Of a DNA stretch of 64,000 nucleotides, positions 11,086 to 23,106 are shown in pieces (position 1 is the stretch's first letter; the number at the start of each line of letters is the position of its first letter). The DNA is from Comamonadaceae bacterium (GTDB lineage: Bacteria; Pseudomonadota; Gammaproteobacteria; Burkholderiales; Burkholderiaceae_C). A model generated the notes under the pieces. It was given only the letters and a program-made list of their open reading frames with translations, did not search any database and had not been told where the DNA came from. Position numbers and translations under genes: made by a program. Where the stretch lies: NCBI GenBank assembly GCA_947447985.1, contig CANFLX010000001.1:1-64000 (forward strand), written 5' to 3'.

Positions 11086-11406
11086 ATGGCAATCACACCC
11101 TCCAAAGAAATCTACATCCTGGGCATCAACAGCCAGGGTCGTACCTTTCGTCCGAGCGACTGGTCTGAGCGCCTGGCGGGGGTGATGAGCCAATTCCGCC
11201 CCGGCGGGCCGCAGCCCGGCAGCCATTTGGGTTATTCGCCTTGGTGTGTGCCCACCTCGTTTGGCGAGACCAAGTGCGTCATCATCCACCCCGATTTGCG
11301 GGAGTACGACGTCATGGCCTGGGAGTTCTGCATAAACTTCGCGCGCGACAACGACCTGCAAACCAGCGAAGGCCCCCCCAGCCTGCCCGAACGCGCCCCC
11401 CGATAG
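11086..11406 (+). CDS. DUF3579 family protein
   Basis: MAITPSKEIYILGINSQGRTFRPSDWSERLAGVMSQF...YDVMAWEFCINFARDN recognised as the DUF3579 pattern. Confidence 0.75.
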   Translation: MAITPSKEIYILGINSQGRTFRPSDWSERLAGVMSQFRPGGPQPGSHLGYSPWCVPTSFGETKCVIIHPDLREYDVMAWEFCINFARDNDLQTSEGPPSLPERAPR

Positions 11407-11436
11407 CGGCTTTTGCCGTGGCGCTAGGATGGCGCC

Positions 11437-12057
11437 ATGAGCACTTCGATTCACTCCTACGAGCCGCGCCTGGGCCACGGCCTGCCGCACGATCCATTTA
11501 ACGCCATCGTCGGCCCGCGCCCCATTGGCTGGATATCGACCCGCAGCGGCCAGGGCATCAACAACCTGGCGCCCTACAGTTTTTTCAACGCCTTCAATTA
11601 CGTCCCGCCCATCATCGGCTTTGCCAGCATTGGCTACAAAGACACGCTGCGCAACATCGAGGAAACCGGTGAATTCGTCTGGAACCTCACCACCCGCGCG
11701 CTGGCCGAGGCCATGAACCAGAGCTGCATCGCCGCCGACCCCGGGGTCAGCGAGTTTGACCTGACAGGCCTCACGCCCTTGGCCTCCACCCTGGTCGCGC
11801 CGCCGCGCGTGGCCGAGAGCCCGGTCACCTTTGAGTGCCGAAAAACCCAAATTCTGCAGTTGCAGGGGCTCGATGGAGTGCACGTGCCCACTTGGCTGGT
11901 GCTGGGCGAGGTGCTAGCCGTTCACATCGACAAAGCCTTGCTCCAGGACGGCGTGTACAACACGGCTGCGGCTGGCCATGTGCTGCGCGGTGGCGGAGCG
12001 GCCGATTACTTTGCCATGGGCCCGGAGCAGTTGTTCCAAATGCACCGGCCGCGCTGA
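11437..12057 (+). CDS. Flavin reductase family protein
   Basis: DPFNAIVGPRPIGWISTRSGQGINNLAPYSFFNAFNYVPPIIGF: FMN-binding split-barrel flavoprotein motif. Confidence 0.85.
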   Translation: MSTSIHSYEPRLGHGLPHDPFNAIVGPRPIGWISTRSGQGINNLAPYSFFNAFNYVPPIIGFASIGYKDTLRNIEETGEFVWNLTTRALAEAMNQSCIAADPGVSEFDLTGLTPLASTLVAPPRVAESPVTFECRKTQILQLQGLDGVHVPTWLVLGEVLAVHIDKALLQDGVYNTAAAGHVLRGGGAADYFAMGPEQLFQMHRPR

Positions 12058-12074
12058 TGCGATGGCCAGACGCA

Positions 12075-12100
12075 AAAAAGCCGTCTTGCGACGGCTTTTT
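12075..12100. terminator. Bidirectional rho-independent terminator
   Basis: AAAAAGCCGTC-TTGC-GACGGCTTTTT perfect stem with A/T tracts on both sides. Confidence 0.88.
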
Positions 12101-12131
12101 GCTTTGCTGGTAGCGCACCCGTTTCAAACGG

Positions 12132-12153
12132 CGAATCCTGCGTGCAGGATTCG
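12132..12153. other. Perfect inverted repeat/hairpin CGAATCCTGC-GT-GCAGGATTCG
   Basis: 10-bp perfect arms in the region downstream of rpsT. Confidence 0.7.
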
Positions 12154-12171
12154 TGCGGTTGCCTAAAAGAT

Positions 12172-12471
12172 TTAGGCTGCGAGTGCCAAGGCTTTCACCT
12201 TGGTGGCCAAACGGCTCTTGTCGCGTGCTGCTTTGTTTTTGTGGAAGATGCCCTTGTCCGCAATGGTGTCCACCACGGCTTGCATCTTGCCAAACAGTTC
12301 GCTGGCTTTGGTCTTGTCACCGGCCAACACTGCTTTTTCGACGTTCTTCACCGCAGTGCGGTATTTGGAACGCAGCGAGGTGTTCGCGGCGTTGATTTTG
12401 ATGTCCTGGCGGACGCGTTTACGGCCCGACGCCAGGCGCGGGTTCTTTTTCTTGGGTTTTCCAGATGCCAT
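12172..12471 (-). CDS. rpsT: 30S ribosomal protein S20
   Basis: [53 protein letters not shown]. Confidence 0.96.
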   Translation of the reverse strand: MASGKPKKKNPRLASGRKRVRQDIKINAANTSLRSKYRTAVKNVEKAVLAGDKTKASELFGKMQAVVDTIADKGIFHKNKAARDKSRLATKVKALALAA

Positions 12472-12575
12472 GATTGAGTTTCCTTGTGTCTGTGGATGAT
12501 GCCAGCAAAGCCCATGATTATAGCCGCCACGGGTTTCGGGTCTGCCAGCGCCTAGGCTACGGCTAAACTTGGCCC

Positions 12576-14141
12576 GTGAGTCTTCTCAAATCCGCTTCCA
12601 CCGTGTCCCTTTGGACCTTGGCGTCTCGCGTGACCGGTCTGGTGCGCGAATCGCTTTTGGCAGCGTTTTTTGGCGCCAGCGCCATGACCGACGCGTTCAA
12701 CGTCGCGTTTCGCATTCCCAATTTGTTTCGCCGCCTGTTCGCCGAAGGGGCGTTCAGCCAGGCCTTTGTGCCGGTGCTGGCCGCGTCCAAAGCCCAGCAC
12801 GGCGATGCCGCGACCCAGCGGGTGGTCGATCGGGTGGCGACCGTATTGGCTTGGGCACTGCTGCTGACCTGTGTGTTGGGCGTGCTGGCCGCGCCCTGGA
12901 TGGTCTGGGCCATGGCCAGCGGCATGCAAAAAGACCCGCGTGGCTACGACGCTGCCGTGGTCATGACGCGATTCATGTTTCCTTACATCGGCTTTATGTC
13001 GCTGGTGGCGCTGTCCTCGGGCATTCTGAATACCTACAAACGCTTTGCCGTGCCTGCGGCCACGCCGGTACTGCTCAATCTGTCGACCATCGCGGCCGCT
13101 TGGGGCCTCGCGCCGTGGCTGGCGCAGCAGGGTGTGGAGCCGATCTATGCCATGGCGGTGGGGGTGATGGTGGGCGGGTGCTTGCAGTTGGCGGTGCAAA
13201 TACCAGCCCTGCGTGCCATCGGCATGCTGCCGCGCATCGGTCTGGGGCTTGCGGCCTTGCGCGCGGCCTGGGCCGACCCTGCCACCCGCGACATCGCCCG
13301 CTTGATGGCGCCGGCCTTGCTGGGCGTGAGCGTGGCGCAGATTTCCTTGCTTATCAACACCCAGATCGCCTCGCACCTGCCCGCAGGCAGCGTGAGCTGG
13401 TTGAGCTATGCCGACCGCTTGATGGAGTTTCCGACCGCCATGCTGGGCGTGGCCCTGGGCGTGGTGCTGACGCCGCAGCTGGCCGCCGCGCGTGCGTCAG
13501 GCGACGCGCAAGACTACTCGGCTTCGCTGGACTGGGGCTTGCGTATCGTGGTGCTGCTGGCCGTGCCTTGTGCGGTGGCGCTCTTGGTATTTGCGCAACC
13601 GTTGGTGGCGGTGCTGTTCCAGTACAAAGCGTTTACCGCCTTCGATGTGGCGCAAACCGCGCGTGCCTTGCAGGGCTGGGGTGTGGGCCTGGTGGGCATT
13701 GTGGCGATCAAGGTGCTCGCGCCTGGCTATTACGCCAACCAGGACATCAAAACCCCGGTGCGCATTGCGATTGCCGTGCTCCTCATCACCCAGCTGCTCA
13801 ATCTGGCGCTGGTGCCCTTGTTCCAGCACGCGGCGCTGTCTTTGTCGATCGGCTTGGGCGCGGTCGTGAACGCGTTGTGGCTGCTGGCGGGCTTGCGCAA
13901 GCGCGGGAGCTACCGACCGTCGCCAGGCTGGGCGCGGTTTTTTCTGCAAGTGGCAATCGCCGCAGCCCTGCTGTGTGCGTACCTGCTGTGGGCCGCACAA
14001 GCGGTCGATTGGCTGCACATGGCGGGTCAGCATCTGCTGCGTGTGGGCCTGGTGGCGGCGGCGGTACTGGGCGGGGCGCTGCTTTATCTGTTGACCGTGA
14101 CTGTGCTGGGCCTGAAGCTGCGGCAATTTTTGCGGCGCTAG
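12576..14141 (+). CDS. murJ: Lipid II flippase MurJ
   Basis: Multi-[58 protein letters not shown]. Confidence 0.95.
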   Translation: MSLLKSASTVSLWTLASRVTGLVRESLLAAFFGASAMTDAFNVAFRIPNLFRRLFAEGAFSQAFVPVLAASKAQHGDAATQRVVDRVATVLAWALLLTCVLGVLAAPWMVWAMASGMQKDPRGYDAAVVMTRFMFPYIGFMSLVALSSGILNTYKRFAVPAATPVLLNLSTIAAAWGLAPWLAQQGVEPIYAMAVGVMVGGCLQLAVQIPALRAIGMLPRIGLGLAALRAAWADPATRDIARLMAPALLGVSVAQISLLINTQIASHLPAGSVSWLSYADRLMEFPTAMLGVALGVVLTPQLAAARASGDAQDYSASLDWGLRIVVLLAVPCAVALLVFAQPLVAVLFQYKAFTAFDVAQTARALQGWGVGLVGIVAIKVLAPGYYANQDIKTPVRIAIAVLLITQLLNLALVPLFQHAALSLSIGLGAVVNALWLLAGLRKRGSYRPSPGWARFFLQVAIAAALLCAYLLWAAQAVDWLHMAGQHLLRVGLVAAAVLGGALLYLLTVTVLGLKLRQFLRR

Positions 14142-14168
14142 ACTGCACGCAGTTGCGACCTGGATGCC

Positions 14169-15026
14169 ATGAATTTGAATTTTGAAACCCCCGACCCGCT
14201 GGAGTTTTTTGCGACCCTGGTGGAGAGTGATCAAGACTTTGCGCTTTTGGAAGCCGCTATTTGTATCGGGCATATTCAGCAGCCGACCCTGGATGTCCAA
14301 GGGGTGTTGTCCGAGATCGACACCTTGCAACAGCGCCTGAGCCAGCGCGTGGCAGCTGACGCGGCGCCCATGGCCAAGTTGCTGCACCTGAACCAGTATT
14401 TCTACAAAGAGCTGGGTTTTGGCGGCAACGTGAACGACTACTACGCGCCCGACAACAGTTTTATCCACCAGTTGTTGCAGACGCGCCGCGGCATACCCAT
14501 TTCTTTGGCGGTGCTGTGGTTGGAGTTGGCCCAGGGGCTGAGCCTGGACGCGCGCGGGGTGAGTTTCCCCGGCCACTTTTTGATCAAGGTCAGCCTGCCC
14601 GTGGGGATGGCAGTGATGGACCCGATGACGGGACAATCCTTTAGCCGCGAAGATTTATTGGAGAAGCTGGAGCCCTACCGGATCCAGGACGTCAGCGACG
14701 ATTTTGAGACGCTCCTGGGCCTGTATTTGCAGTCGGCACCCCGCCGCGACATCGTGGTGCGCATGCTTCGCAATCTGAAAGAAATCTACAAAAACCAAGC
14801 TGCGGGTACGCAGTGGCTGGCGGTTCAGGAACGGCTGGTGGTTTTGCTGCCGCAAGACTGGGCCGAATACCGCGACCGCGGCCTGGCCCACGCGCTCTTG
14901 GGTCAGCACGAGCAGGCCTTGGCGGATTTGGAGTGCTACAGCGTGTACGCCCATGACGCGGTCGATGCCCCCGCCATTGAAGTGCAGATGGACGCCTTGC
15001 GCGGACAGCTCAAACCCGCGCGCTAA
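14169..15026 (+). CDS. SirB1-family transglutaminase-like/TPR protein
   Basis: LNQYFYKELGFGGNVNDYYAPDNSFIHQLLQTRRGIPISLAVLWLELAQ. Confidence 0.82.
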   Translation: MNLNFETPDPLEFFATLVESDQDFALLEAAICIGHIQQPTLDVQGVLSEIDTLQQRLSQRVAADAAPMAKLLHLNQYFYKELGFGGNVNDYYAPDNSFIHQLLQTRRGIPISLAVLWLELAQGLSLDARGVSFPGHFLIKVSLPVGMAVMDPMTGQSFSREDLLEKLEPYRIQDVSDDFETLLGLYLQSAPRRDIVVRMLRNLKEIYKNQAAGTQWLAVQERLVVLLPQDWAEYRDRGLAHALLGQHEQALADLECYSVYAHDAVDAPAIEVQMDALRGQLKPAR

Positions 15027-15044
15027 ACGGCGCCCCGCGCGCTC

Positions 15045-15872
15045 TCAGAATTCCAGGTTGTCGATCAGGCGGGTGCTGCCCAAACGGGCGGCTGCCAGCA
15101 CCACAAGTGCGTCGGCAGTTTGCGGCAATTGCAAATCGCTTTGGCGGCGCACCGCCACATAGTCGGGCTGCCAGCCCTTGGTGCGCAAGGCCTGCATCGC
15201 CTGTGCCTCCAGCGCCGCAAAGTCGGTATGGCCTGCGCGCACGGCGTGGGCAATGCCTTGCAATTGGGCATGCAGTTCACCCGCCTTGGCGCGCTCCGAT
15301 TCGTTCAGGTAGCCGTTGCGGGACGACAGGGCCAGTCCGTCGCTGGCGCGGCAGGTGTCACCACCCACGATGTCGACCGGCAGATTGAACTGGCGCACCA
15401 TATGGCGGATCACCATCAGCTGCTGGTAGTCCTTTTTGCCAAACACGGCGGTGCGGGCTCGGGTGCAGCTCAGCAGCTTGAGTACCACCGTGCACACACC
15501 AGCGAAAAAACCGGGGCGAAACGCGCCTTCAAGCACATCGGTCAGTGCTTCTGGCGGGGTGACACGAAAAGTCTGGGGCTCGGGGTAGAACTCTTGTTCG
15601 GTGGGTGCAAACACCAGGTCGCAGCCCGCTGCCTCGAGTTGGGCGCAATCGGCGGCCAAGGTGCGCGGGTAGGTGTCAAAGTCGTCTTGCGGACCGAATT
15701 GCAGGCGGTTCACAAAAATCGTGGCCACCGTGACATCGCCCAGTGGCTTGGCCTGGCGCACCAGCGCCAAGTGGCCGTCGTGCAAATTGCCCATGGTGGG
15801 CACCACGGCAGGGTGGCGGTAGTGCGTGAGTGCTTCAGCCAGCGCGGGCAGGGTGTGGACGATGTGCATCAA
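15045..15872 (-). CDS. panC: Pantothenate synthetase
   Basis: [54 protein letters not shown]. Confidence 0.95.
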   Translation of the reverse strand: MMHIVHTLPALAEALTHYRHPAVVPTMGNLHDGHLALVRQAKPLGDVTVATIFVNRLQFGPQDDFDTYPRTLAADCAQLEAAGCDLVFAPTEQEFYPEPQTFRVTPPEALTDVLEGAFRPGFFAGVCTVVLKLLSCTRARTAVFGKKDYQQLMVIRHMVRQFNLPVDIVGGDTCRASDGLALSSRNGYLNESERAKAGELHAQLQGIAHAVRAGHTDFAALEAQAMQALRTKGWQPDYVAVRRQSDLQLPQTADALVVLAAARLGSTRLIDNLEF

Positions 15873-15905
15873 TGGCGAAGCCGTAAAGAAAACAAAGGTC
15901 TTGAG

Positions 15906-16811
15906 TTACCAGGCATGCACGCCATTGACCGGAAAGCTGCCGTCTTTGACAGCCGCCACATAGGCCTCCATGGCGCCGCGGATCGAGTCGGAGTCTGCCA
16001 TAAAGTTGCGCACAAACTTGGGCATCTTGCCCAGGTTCATACCCAGCATGTCGTGCAAGACCAGCACTTGCCCGGCTGTGTCTTTGCCCGCGCCAATGCC
16101 AATCGTGGCACAGCGTGTCAGTGAGCGGGTCAGCTCCGCCGAGAGTTGCGCGGGCACCATCTCCAGCACCAGCATGGAGGCACCGGCGTCTTGCAGCGCA
16201 TGGGCCTCTTGCGTGAGCAGTTCGGCGCTAGCGAGCGACTTGCCTTGCACCCGGTAGCCGCCCAGCGCATGCACCGTTTGGGGCGTCAGACCCAGGTGGG
16301 CACACACGGGTATGCCGCGCTGCACCAGGAAGTGCACGATCTCGGTCGTCCAACCGCCGCCCTCGAGCTTGATCATGTGGGCACCGGCCTGCATCAGCAC
16401 AGCGGCACTGCGAAAGGCTTGTTCCTTGGATTCCTGGTAAGTGCCAAAGGGCAGGTCGGCCACCACCCAGGCGGTGCCCTGGGCCCGGCGGATGCCGCGC
16501 GACACGCTCTCGGTGTGGTAACGCATATCGTCCAGCGTTACGCCAACGGTGCTGTGCAGGCCCTGGCAGACCATGCCCAGCGAATCGCCGATCAAAATGC
16601 ACTCCACACCGGCGGCATCGGCCACCGCGGCAAAGGTGGCGTCATAGGCCGTGAGCATGGTGATTTTTTCGCCGCGCGCGTGCATCTCCAGCAGGCGGGG
16701 CAGGCTGATCGGGCGGCGCGTGGCCATGGGCGAAGCCGGTGGCAAGGTGCCGTAGGGTGTGCCTCCCAGTTGGCTGGCAGCGTGAAGGTCAGGGCTTGCA
16801 GGTGTGGCCAT
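15906..16811 (-). CDS. panB: 3-methyl-2-oxobutanoate hydroxymethyltransferase
   Basis: [65 protein letters not shown]. Confidence 0.95.
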   Translation of the reverse strand: MATPASPDLHAASQLGGTPYGTLPPASPMATRRPISLPRLLEMHARGEKITMLTAYDATFAAVADAAGVECILIGDSLGMVCQGLHSTVGVTLDDMRYHTESVSRGIRRAQGTAWVVADLPFGTYQESKEQAFRSAAVLMQAGAHMIKLEGGGWTTEIVHFLVQRGIPVCAHLGLTPQTVHALGGYRVQGKSLASAELLTQEAHALQDAGASMLVLEMVPAQLSAELTRSLTRCATIGIGAGKDTAGQVLVLHDMLGMNLGKMPKFVRNFMADSDSIRGAMEAYVAAVKDGSFPVNGVHAW

Positions 16812-16856
16812 GGTGGGGACTCCTCGGGGGGCAAAACGCGCCGTTGAAAGAAGGTG

Positions 16857-17702
16857 CTAGCTGGCGGTGTACGCCAGGCGCACGTAGATGGGCGCAAAGG
16901 CCTCGGCCTGGGTGATTTCTACCAAGGTTTCCTTGGCCAATTCCAGCAGTGCAATAAAGGTCACGACCAGCACCCCCATGCTGCTGCCTGATTCGAACAA
17001 GTCTTCAAAACCCACAAAACGCCGGCCTTGCAATTTTTTGAGCACCATGCTCATGTGTTCGCGCACCGAGAGCTCTTCGCGGCTGATTTTGTGGTGCTGC
17101 ACCAGACGGGCACGCTGCAAAATAGCGGCCCAGGCTTCGCGCAAATCAAGCACATGAACCTCGGGAAAACGGGGTTGCAGGCTTTGTTCGATGTAGACGG
17201 CGGCTTGCAAAAAATCACGGCCGAATTGCGGCACCGCATTCAGGCGCGCGGCGCCGAGCTTGATCTGCTCGTATTCCAAGAGGCGGCGCACCAGTTCGGC
17301 GCGCGGGTCTTCGGCCTCTTCGCCCTCAGCCACCTTTTTGGGCGGCAGCAGCATGCGCGATTTGATCTCGATCAGCATGGCGGCCATCAGCAAATACTCA
17401 GCCGCCAACTCCAGGTTGCGCTTGCGGATCTGGTCCACATAGACCAAGTACTGCTTGGTCACGCTGAGCATGGGAATGTCCAGGATATTGAAGTTTTGCT
17501 TGCGGATCAGGTAGAGCAAAAAATCCAGCGGCCCCTCAAACGCCTCTAAAAAAACCTCCAGCGCATCCGGCGGGATATAGAGGTCGTGCGGCATGGCAAA
17601 CAGCGGCTCGCCATACAAGCGGGCGACTGCCACGTGGTCGACCACGGGTAGCGTCAGGGACTGATCCGCGGCCGGGGCCTCGGGAAGGAGCGAATGCTGC
17701 AT
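16857..17702 (-). CDS. scpA: Segregation and condensation protein A
   Basis: FEGPLDFLLYLIRKQNFNILDIPMLSVTKQYLVYV; start set at MQHSLLPEAP. Confidence 0.9.
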   Translation of the reverse strand: MQHSLLPEAPAADQSLTLPVVDHVAVARLYGEPLFAMPHDLYIPPDALEVFLEAFEGPLDFLLYLIRKQNFNILDIPMLSVTKQYLVYVDQIRKRNLELAAEYLLMAAMLIEIKSRMLLPPKKVAEGEEAEDPRAELVRRLLEYEQIKLGAARLNAVPQFGRDFLQAAVYIEQSLQPRFPEVHVLDLREAWAAILQRARLVQHHKISREELSVREHMSMVLKKLQGRRFVGFEDLFESGSSMGVLVVTFIALLELAKETLVEITQAEAFAPIYVRLAYTAS

Positions 17703-17725
17703 CAAAGGCCGCAGAACGCAAAGGT

Positions 17726-17935
17726 TCAGTGGTCCGAATGGGTTTGGTAGACGTAGGCACCCTGAGCGACTTTGGCGCTTTTGAACTCCTGCTGCTCGCT
17801 GCGGTCCAGGTTTTTGTCCCACAACAAGGCACGGCCGGCGCGCTGCTGCGCCTCAAGCTGGGGCTTGGCGGCCTTGAGCTGGTCAATGAACTGCGTGGCT
17901 TCGGAGTGGTAATCGGGACGGCGGAAGATGGGCAT
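17726..17935 (-). CDS. DUF3460 family protein
   Basis: MPIFRRPDYHSEATQFIDQLKAAKPQLEAQQRAGRALLWDK. Confidence 0.72.
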   Translation of the reverse strand: MPIFRRPDYHSEATQFIDQLKAAKPQLEAQQRAGRALLWDKNLDRSEQQEFKSAKVAQGAYVYQTHSDH

Positions 17936-18031
17936 GGTGAATCCTTGTTGCTGCGGATTTTACTGGCAGCGCCCAAGGCCACCAGCGGCGGGCCTGCGCG
18001 CTGCGGTGCCTGCCGCTATGCTACGCGCCCT

Positions 18032-18901
18032 ATGACGCAATTTGACTTTTCTCCCCAAGCTATCGCGGCGCTTGCGCAAGCGGATGTGCAACGGGCTTTA
18101 TCCGAAGACGTGGGCAGCGGCGACCTGACCGCCGGTTTGATTGACCCCAGCCGGCGCGCCCGCGCCCGCGTGCTGGTGCGCGAGTCTGCTGTGCTGTGCG
18201 GCAGCGCCTGGGCCAGCGCAGCGGTGTCGGCGCTGGACCCCAGCGCCACGCTGAGCTGGCTGGTGGCCGAGGGCCAACGGGCACATGCCGACCAGGTCGT
18301 ACTGCAAATCGAAGGCCAAGCGCAGGCGTTGCTGACGGCCGAACGCACGGCGCTGAATTTTTTGCAGCTGCTCAGCGCCGTGGCCACCCACACAGCCACC
18401 TTTGTGCAGGCTGTTGGGCAGGTGCTCGGCAATCGGGCCGTGATTGTGGATACCCGCAAAACCTTGCCAGGCCTGCGTCTGGCCCAAAAATATGCCGTGC
18501 GCGCGGGCGGTGGCACCAACCACCGCATCGGCCTGTACGACGCGGTGCTGATCAAAGAGAACCACATTGCCGCTGCGGGCGGTGTACGCCAGGCCTTGGA
18601 GCGTGCCCAAGGCGTCGCCGCACAAGCGCAGTTCATTGAGATCGAGGTGGAAACCTTGGCCCAGCTGGACGAAGCGCTGACTGCGGGGGCCCGCATGGTG
18701 CTGCTGGACAACATGAGCTTTGCGCAAATGCGCGAGGCGGTGGCGCTCAACGCCGGGCGCGCGATTTTGGAAGTGTCCGGTGGCGTCAACATGAATACGG
18801 TGCGTGAGATTGCCGCCACTGGCGTTGACCGGATTTCGATCGGGGCACTGACCAAAGATGTGCGGGCCACCGATTTTTCTATGCGTTTTGAGGAATTGTG
18901 A
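18032..18901 (+). CDS. nadC: Quinolinate phosphoribosyltransferase (carboxylating)
   Basis: [60 protein letters not shown]. Confidence 0.95.
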   Translation: MTQFDFSPQAIAALAQADVQRALSEDVGSGDLTAGLIDPSRRARARVLVRESAVLCGSAWASAAVSALDPSATLSWLVAEGQRAHADQVVLQIEGQAQALLTAERTALNFLQLLSAVATHTATFVQAVGQVLGNRAVIVDTRKTLPGLRLAQKYAVRAGGGTNHRIGLYDAVLIKENHIAAAGGVRQALERAQGVAAQAQFIEIEVETLAQLDEALTAGARMVLLDNMSFAQMREAVALNAGRAILEVSGGVNMNTVREIAATGVDRISIGALTKDVRATDFSMRFEEL

Positions 18902-20016
18902 TGGCCCACGCTGAACTGGACCCTGCGGTCATTGACGTCGAATACGAGCAGCCCGCCTGCAGCACCCGCCACGCTTGGGCTCGGGTGCCCGTCGAGCCCT
19001 CGCAGAGCGAACGTGCCTTGCTCAAAGAAAAGATTGCCCGTCTGCTGCACGAAAAAAACGCCGTCATGGTGTCGCACTACTACGTGCATCCCGACTTGCA
19101 AGACCTGGCGGAGGCCACCGGCGGCCTGGTGAGTGACTCCCTGGAGATGGCGCGCTTCGGGCGCGACCACGCAGCGCAGACCCTGGTGGTCTCGGGCGTG
19201 CGTTTCATGGGTGAAACCGCCAAAATTTTGAGCCCCGAAAAGCGGGTGCTGATGCCTGACCTGGACGCCACCTGCTCGCTGGATTTGGGCTGCCCGATCG
19301 AGGAGTTCAGTGCCTTTTGCGACGCGCACCCCGACCGCACCGTGGTGGTGTATGCCAATACCAGCGCCGCCGTCAAAGCCCGTGCCGACTGGGTCGTGAC
19401 CTCGAGCTGTGCGCTGGATATCGTCCGCGCGCTCAAAGCCGCAGGGCAGAAGATTCTTTGGGCGCCCGACAAACACCTGGGTGCCTACATTCAGCGCGAA
19501 ACCGGCGCCGACATGGTGTTCTGGCAGGGTGCGTGCATCGTGCACGACGAATTCAAGGCCTTTGAGCTGCAGGCGCTGATGGCCGAACACCCCAAGGCCA
19601 AGGTGCTGGTGCACCCCGAATCGCCTGCCGATGTCGTGGCGCTGGCCGATGCCGTGGGCTCTACCTCGGCCATTTTGAAAGCCGCGCAAACGCTGGATGC
19701 CGACACCTTTATCGTGGCCACCGACAACGGCATGTTGCACAAATTGCGCACGCTCAACCCTGGCAAAACCTTTATCGAAGCACCCACGGCGGGCAACAGT
19801 GCCACCTGCAAGAGCTGCGCCCACTGCCCGTGGATGGCCATGAATGGCCTGGCCGGTGTGGCACGCGTGCTGGAAACCGGTGTGAACGAGGTGTTTGTCG
19901 ATCCGACGCTGGGCCTGCGCGCGCGCTTGCCGATTGACCGCATGCTGGCCTTTACCGCCGCGCTGAAAAATGGCCAGCCCACCACTGGGCTGGTGCCACA
20001 CATCGGGGCGGCTTAA
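18901..20016 (+). CDS. nadA: Quinolinate synthase
   Basis: [63 protein letters not shown]; cysteines for the 4Fe-4S cluster. Confidence 0.94.
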   Translation: MAHAELDPAVIDVEYEQPACSTRHAWARVPVEPSQSERALLKEKIARLLHEKNAVMVSHYYVHPDLQDLAEATGGLVSDSLEMARFGRDHAAQTLVVSGVRFMGETAKILSPEKRVLMPDLDATCSLDLGCPIEEFSAFCDAHPDRTVVVYANTSAAVKARADWVVTSSCALDIVRALKAAGQKILWAPDKHLGAYIQRETGADMVFWQGACIVHDEFKAFELQALMAEHPKAKVLVHPESPADVVALADAVGSTSAILKAAQTLDADTFIVATDNGMLHKLRTLNPGKTFIEAPTAGNSATCKSCAHCPWMAMNGLAGVARVLETGVNEVFVDPTLGLRARLPIDRMLAFTAALKNGQPTTGLVPHIGAA

Positions 20017-20672
20017 ACCGCCGCGCTTGCTGCGCTCAAGCCCCGCGCGCTCAAGCGTAGCACCCGGTCGGCTTTTTCTGTGGCCGCTGCCGAGTGCGTG
20101 ACCAGCACCAAGGACGCACCATGCAGCCGCGTTTGCGCCACCAATGCGTCCATCACCACCGCTGCCGTCTCGGGGTCCAGGTTGCCAGTGGGCTCATCGG
20201 CCAGTATCAGGCGCGGGCTGTGGACAAGCGCACGCGCAATGGCCACGCGCTGCAACTGCCCGCCGCTGAGCTGTTGCGGCAAACGCGCGCCCAAGCCCTC
20301 CAAGCCCACCGCCTTCAGCATGGCGGCCACGCGCGCTGCGTCGGGCCGGCCCAGCAGCAGCAAGGGCAGGGCCACGTTTTGCGTCACGTCCAAGTGGGGC
20401 AGCACGTGAAAGGCCTGAAACACAAACCCGATTTTTTCCCGCCGCAGTGCGGCGCGTTGGTCGTCGCTTAAAGCGCCCACATCGACGCCGTCCAGCTGCA
20501 CGCTGCCGCTGTCCCAGGGGTCCAGCCCTGCCATGCAATTGAGCAAGGTCGATTTGCCCACGCCCGATTCGCCCATGAGCGCCACAAATTCGCCCGCCGC
20601 CACGTCCAGGCTCACGTGGCTGAATACAGCGGTGCTGCCGTAGTGCTTGGACAGGTCTTTGACTTGCAGCAT
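20013..20672 (-). CDS. ABC transporter ATP-binding protein, LolD/MacB-like
   Basis: Walker [44 protein letters not shown]; start set at [12 protein letters not shown]. Confidence 0.87.
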   Translation of the reverse strand: MLQVKDLSKHYGSTAVFSHVSLDVAAGEFVALMGESGVGKSTLLNCMAGLDPWDSGSVQLDGVDVGALSDDQRAALRREKIGFVFQAFHVLPHLDVTQNVALPLLLLGRPDAARVAAMLKAVGLEGLGARLPQQLSGGQLQRVAIARALVHSPRLILADEPTGNLDPETAAVVMDALVAQTRLHGASLVLVTHSAAATEKADRVLRLSARGLSAASAAV

Positions 20673-21634
20673 CAGGGCGCACGCTCCAGCAAGTGCCGCA
20701 CGGTTTGCAGCACCTGCGTTAGCGCCTCGGGCTGGTCGCAGGCAATCACGTGGCGCTGCGGCATGGAGCGCAGCCAGGTGATCTGGCGCTTGGCCAGTTG
20801 GCGGGTGGCAAAAATGCCTTTGTCGCGCAACTCGGCCTGGGGCGATTGGCCGTCGAGCACCTCCCACACCTGGCGGTAGCCCACACAGCGCATGGACGGC
20901 AGGTCGGGGTGCAGATCGCCCCGCGCGCGCAGGGTTTGCACTTCTTCCACCAGGCCTGCCGCCAGCATCTGGTCAAAGCGCTCGGCGATGCGTGTGTGCA
21001 GCCAGGCGCGGTCCATGGGTTCCAGCGAAATGAGGGGGCCTGCATCGGCCACCGCATCGTCAGAGGCGCGGCGCTGGCGGGCATGAAAGTGCGACAAAGG
21101 CAAGCCCGAGATGCGAAACACCTCCAGCGCGCGTTGGATGCGCTGGCTGTCGGCGGGCGCCAGTCGCGCGGCCGTCACGGGGTCCACCTGCGCCAGCTCA
21201 GCATGCATCGCGGGCCAGCCTTGGGTCTGCGCCTGCGCTTCAATCTCGGCACGGATGCTGGCGTTGGCGGCGGGCATGGGGTCGATGCCGTCCAGGAGGG
21301 CTTTGAAATACAGCATGGTGCCGCCCACCAGCAGCGGCAGTTTGCCGCGTGCGCTGATGGCGTGAATCAAGGCGCTGGCGTCGGTCACAAATTCGGCCGC
21401 GCTGTAGGCCTGCAGCGGGTCGCGGATGTTGATCAGATGGTGCGGCACCGACGCCAGTTCGGCCGCGCTCGGTTTGGCCGTGCCCACGTCCATGCCGCGG
21501 TAGACCAGTGCCGAGTCCACGCTGATGATTTCGCAGTCGTGGACTTGCGCAATCGCCAGTGCCGCAGCCGTTTTGCCTGCCGCCGTGGGGCCTGCCAGGC
21601 AGAGGTGAAAGGGCAGTGCTGACACCGCGCTCAT
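20672..21634 (-). CDS. miaA: tRNA dimethylallyltransferase
   Basis: [53 protein letters not shown]; start set at [10 protein letters not shown]. Confidence 0.94.
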   Translation of the reverse strand: MSAVSALPFHLCLAGPTAAGKTAAALAIAQVHDCEIISVDSALVYRGMDVGTAKPSAAELASVPHHLINIRDPLQAYSAAEFVTDASALIHAISARGKLPLLVGGTMLYFKALLDGIDPMPAANASIRAEIEAQAQTQGWPAMHAELAQVDPVTAARLAPADSQRIQRALEVFRISGLPLSHFHARQRRASDDAVADAGPLISLEPMDRAWLHTRIAERFDQMLAAGLVEEVQTLRARGDLHPDLPSMRCVGYRQVWEVLDGQSPQAELRDKGIFATRQLAKRQITWLRSMPQRHVIACDQPEALTQVLQTVRHLLERAP

Positions 21635-23088
21635 AGGGGGGGCGCCTGAGCCGCGTCGCTGGGCGCGTCGGCGAGGTGGGCATGCGCCACCTGCCGCAAG
21701 AGAAGCAGCAAGCCCGCGCCCGCCACGGTCAGGCCTAACACCAGCGCCACCCAAAAACCGGCGGCCTGCATGGGCTGGGCTGGAAACCACGGCAGCGCAC
21801 GCAGCCAGTCGGGCGCCCATTGCGGCGCAATGCCCAAGACATAGCCCAGCGGCAGCGACACCACCCAAAACGCCAGCAATTGCACCCGCATGGGTGCGCG
21901 GGTGATTTTGTAACCGCGAATCGCACCGGCAGTCACCACCTGCGCCGCGTCGGAGAGCTGAAACACTGCCGCCAGCAGCAAGAGTTCTGCGGTCAGCGAG
22001 ACCACGACCGCGTTGTCGGTGTACAGACCCGCAATCTCAAAGCGCCACCAGGCGATGAGGGTGGCCGATACCAATGCAAATGCCAGCGCCAGTACCACCC
22101 CAATCCAGGCACGAAACTGGGCGGCACGGGCGTCACCCGCGCCCAGTGCGTGGCCCACGCGCGTTAAAACGGCCACCCCCACGCTCAGTGGCACCATAAA
22201 AATCAGCGAGGTGAAATTCAGCGCAATTTGGTGGGCGGCTACCTGATTGCTGCCAAAGCGTGCCACCAGCAGGGCGATCAGGGCAAAGGCGCTGGTCTCG
22301 GCAAAATACGTCACGCCAATTGGCAAGCCCAGGGTCAGCAGGCTGCGCACCTTGGTCGAATGCGGCCATTCCCATTGGGTAAATGGCCAGGTGCTGGCAA
22401 AAGCAGGGCTGCGGCGCAGCCACCACAGCAGGCCACCCAGGTTGGCCCAGACGCACAGCATGGTGGCCCAGGCGCTGCCCAAGCCGCCTTGCGGCGCAAA
22501 GCCCCCGTGCCCGAACACCAGCAACCAGTTGATGAAAATGTTGAGCACCAGCGCACCGAGTGCCACCACCATCATGGGTTTGGTCTGCCCCAAGCTGGCG
22601 CTGTAGCCATAGAGCACGCGGTAGGCTGCAAAGGCGGGCAGGGCCCAACTGGTGATGCGCACAAAGCCCACGGCCACCCGGTGGGTTTCAGGCTCGAGTG
22701 CCATCCAGTCAAACACCAGCACGCTGAGCTGCAAAATACCCGCGCCGATCAAGCCCAGAAACAGGCCTTTCCACAAGGCCTGTCGCACCAGGTGGGGGAT
22801 CTCGTCCATTTCCTGGGCACCGACATGGTGGGCCACCAGTGGGTTGACTGACATCATGACGCCCATCAGGGTGATGATGACCATGTTCCACACCGACACC
22901 CCCAAGGAGACGCCGGCCAGGTCTTGGGCGGATGTATGGCCCACCATGGCCACGTCGGCCACCGACATGCCCACATTGGCCAGTTGCCCGACCAGAATCG
23001 GCCAGGCCAACAACCATAAAGCCCCAGTTTCCGCCCGCACTGCGTGCGCATTGAAGGCGGAAAAGGAGCGCTCGCGCAGCTTCGACAT
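21631..23088 (-). CDS. MATE family multidrug efflux transporter
   Basis: 12-TM pattern; [23 protein letters not shown]. Confidence 0.9.
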   Translation of the reverse strand: MSKLRERSFSAFNAHAVRAETGALWLLAWPILVGQLANVGMSVADVAMVGHTSAQDLAGVSLGVSVWNMVIITLMGVMMSVNPLVAHHVGAQEMDEIPHLVRQALWKGLFLGLIGAGILQLSVLVFDWMALEPETHRVAVGFVRITSWALPAFAAYRVLYGYSASLGQTKPMMVVALGALVLNIFINWLLVFGHGGFAPQGGLGSAWATMLCVWANLGGLLWWLRRSPAFASTWPFTQWEWPHSTKVRSLLTLGLPIGVTYFAETSAFALIALLVARFGSNQVAAHQIALNFTSLIFMVPLSVGVAVLTRVGHALGAGDARAAQFRAWIGVVLALAFALVSATLIAWWRFEIAGLYTDNAVVVSLTAELLLLAAVFQLSDAAQVVTAGAIRGYKITRAPMRVQLLAFWVVSLPLGYVLGIAPQWAPDWLRALPWFPAQPMQAAGFWVALVLGLTVAGAGLLLLLRQVAHAHLADAPSDAAQAPPL

Positions 23089-23106
23089 AGCTATTGCGGC
23101 GACGGC

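Noticed and set aside
12569-14185. 538-aa + strand ORF overlapping murJ in another frame
   Set aside because: Frame-shifted shadow of murJ; Arg/Ala/Gly-rich without domain motifs
18016-20001. 661-aa ORF on - strand
   Set aside because: Antisense to nadC and nadA, which have clear family motifs; low-complexity composition
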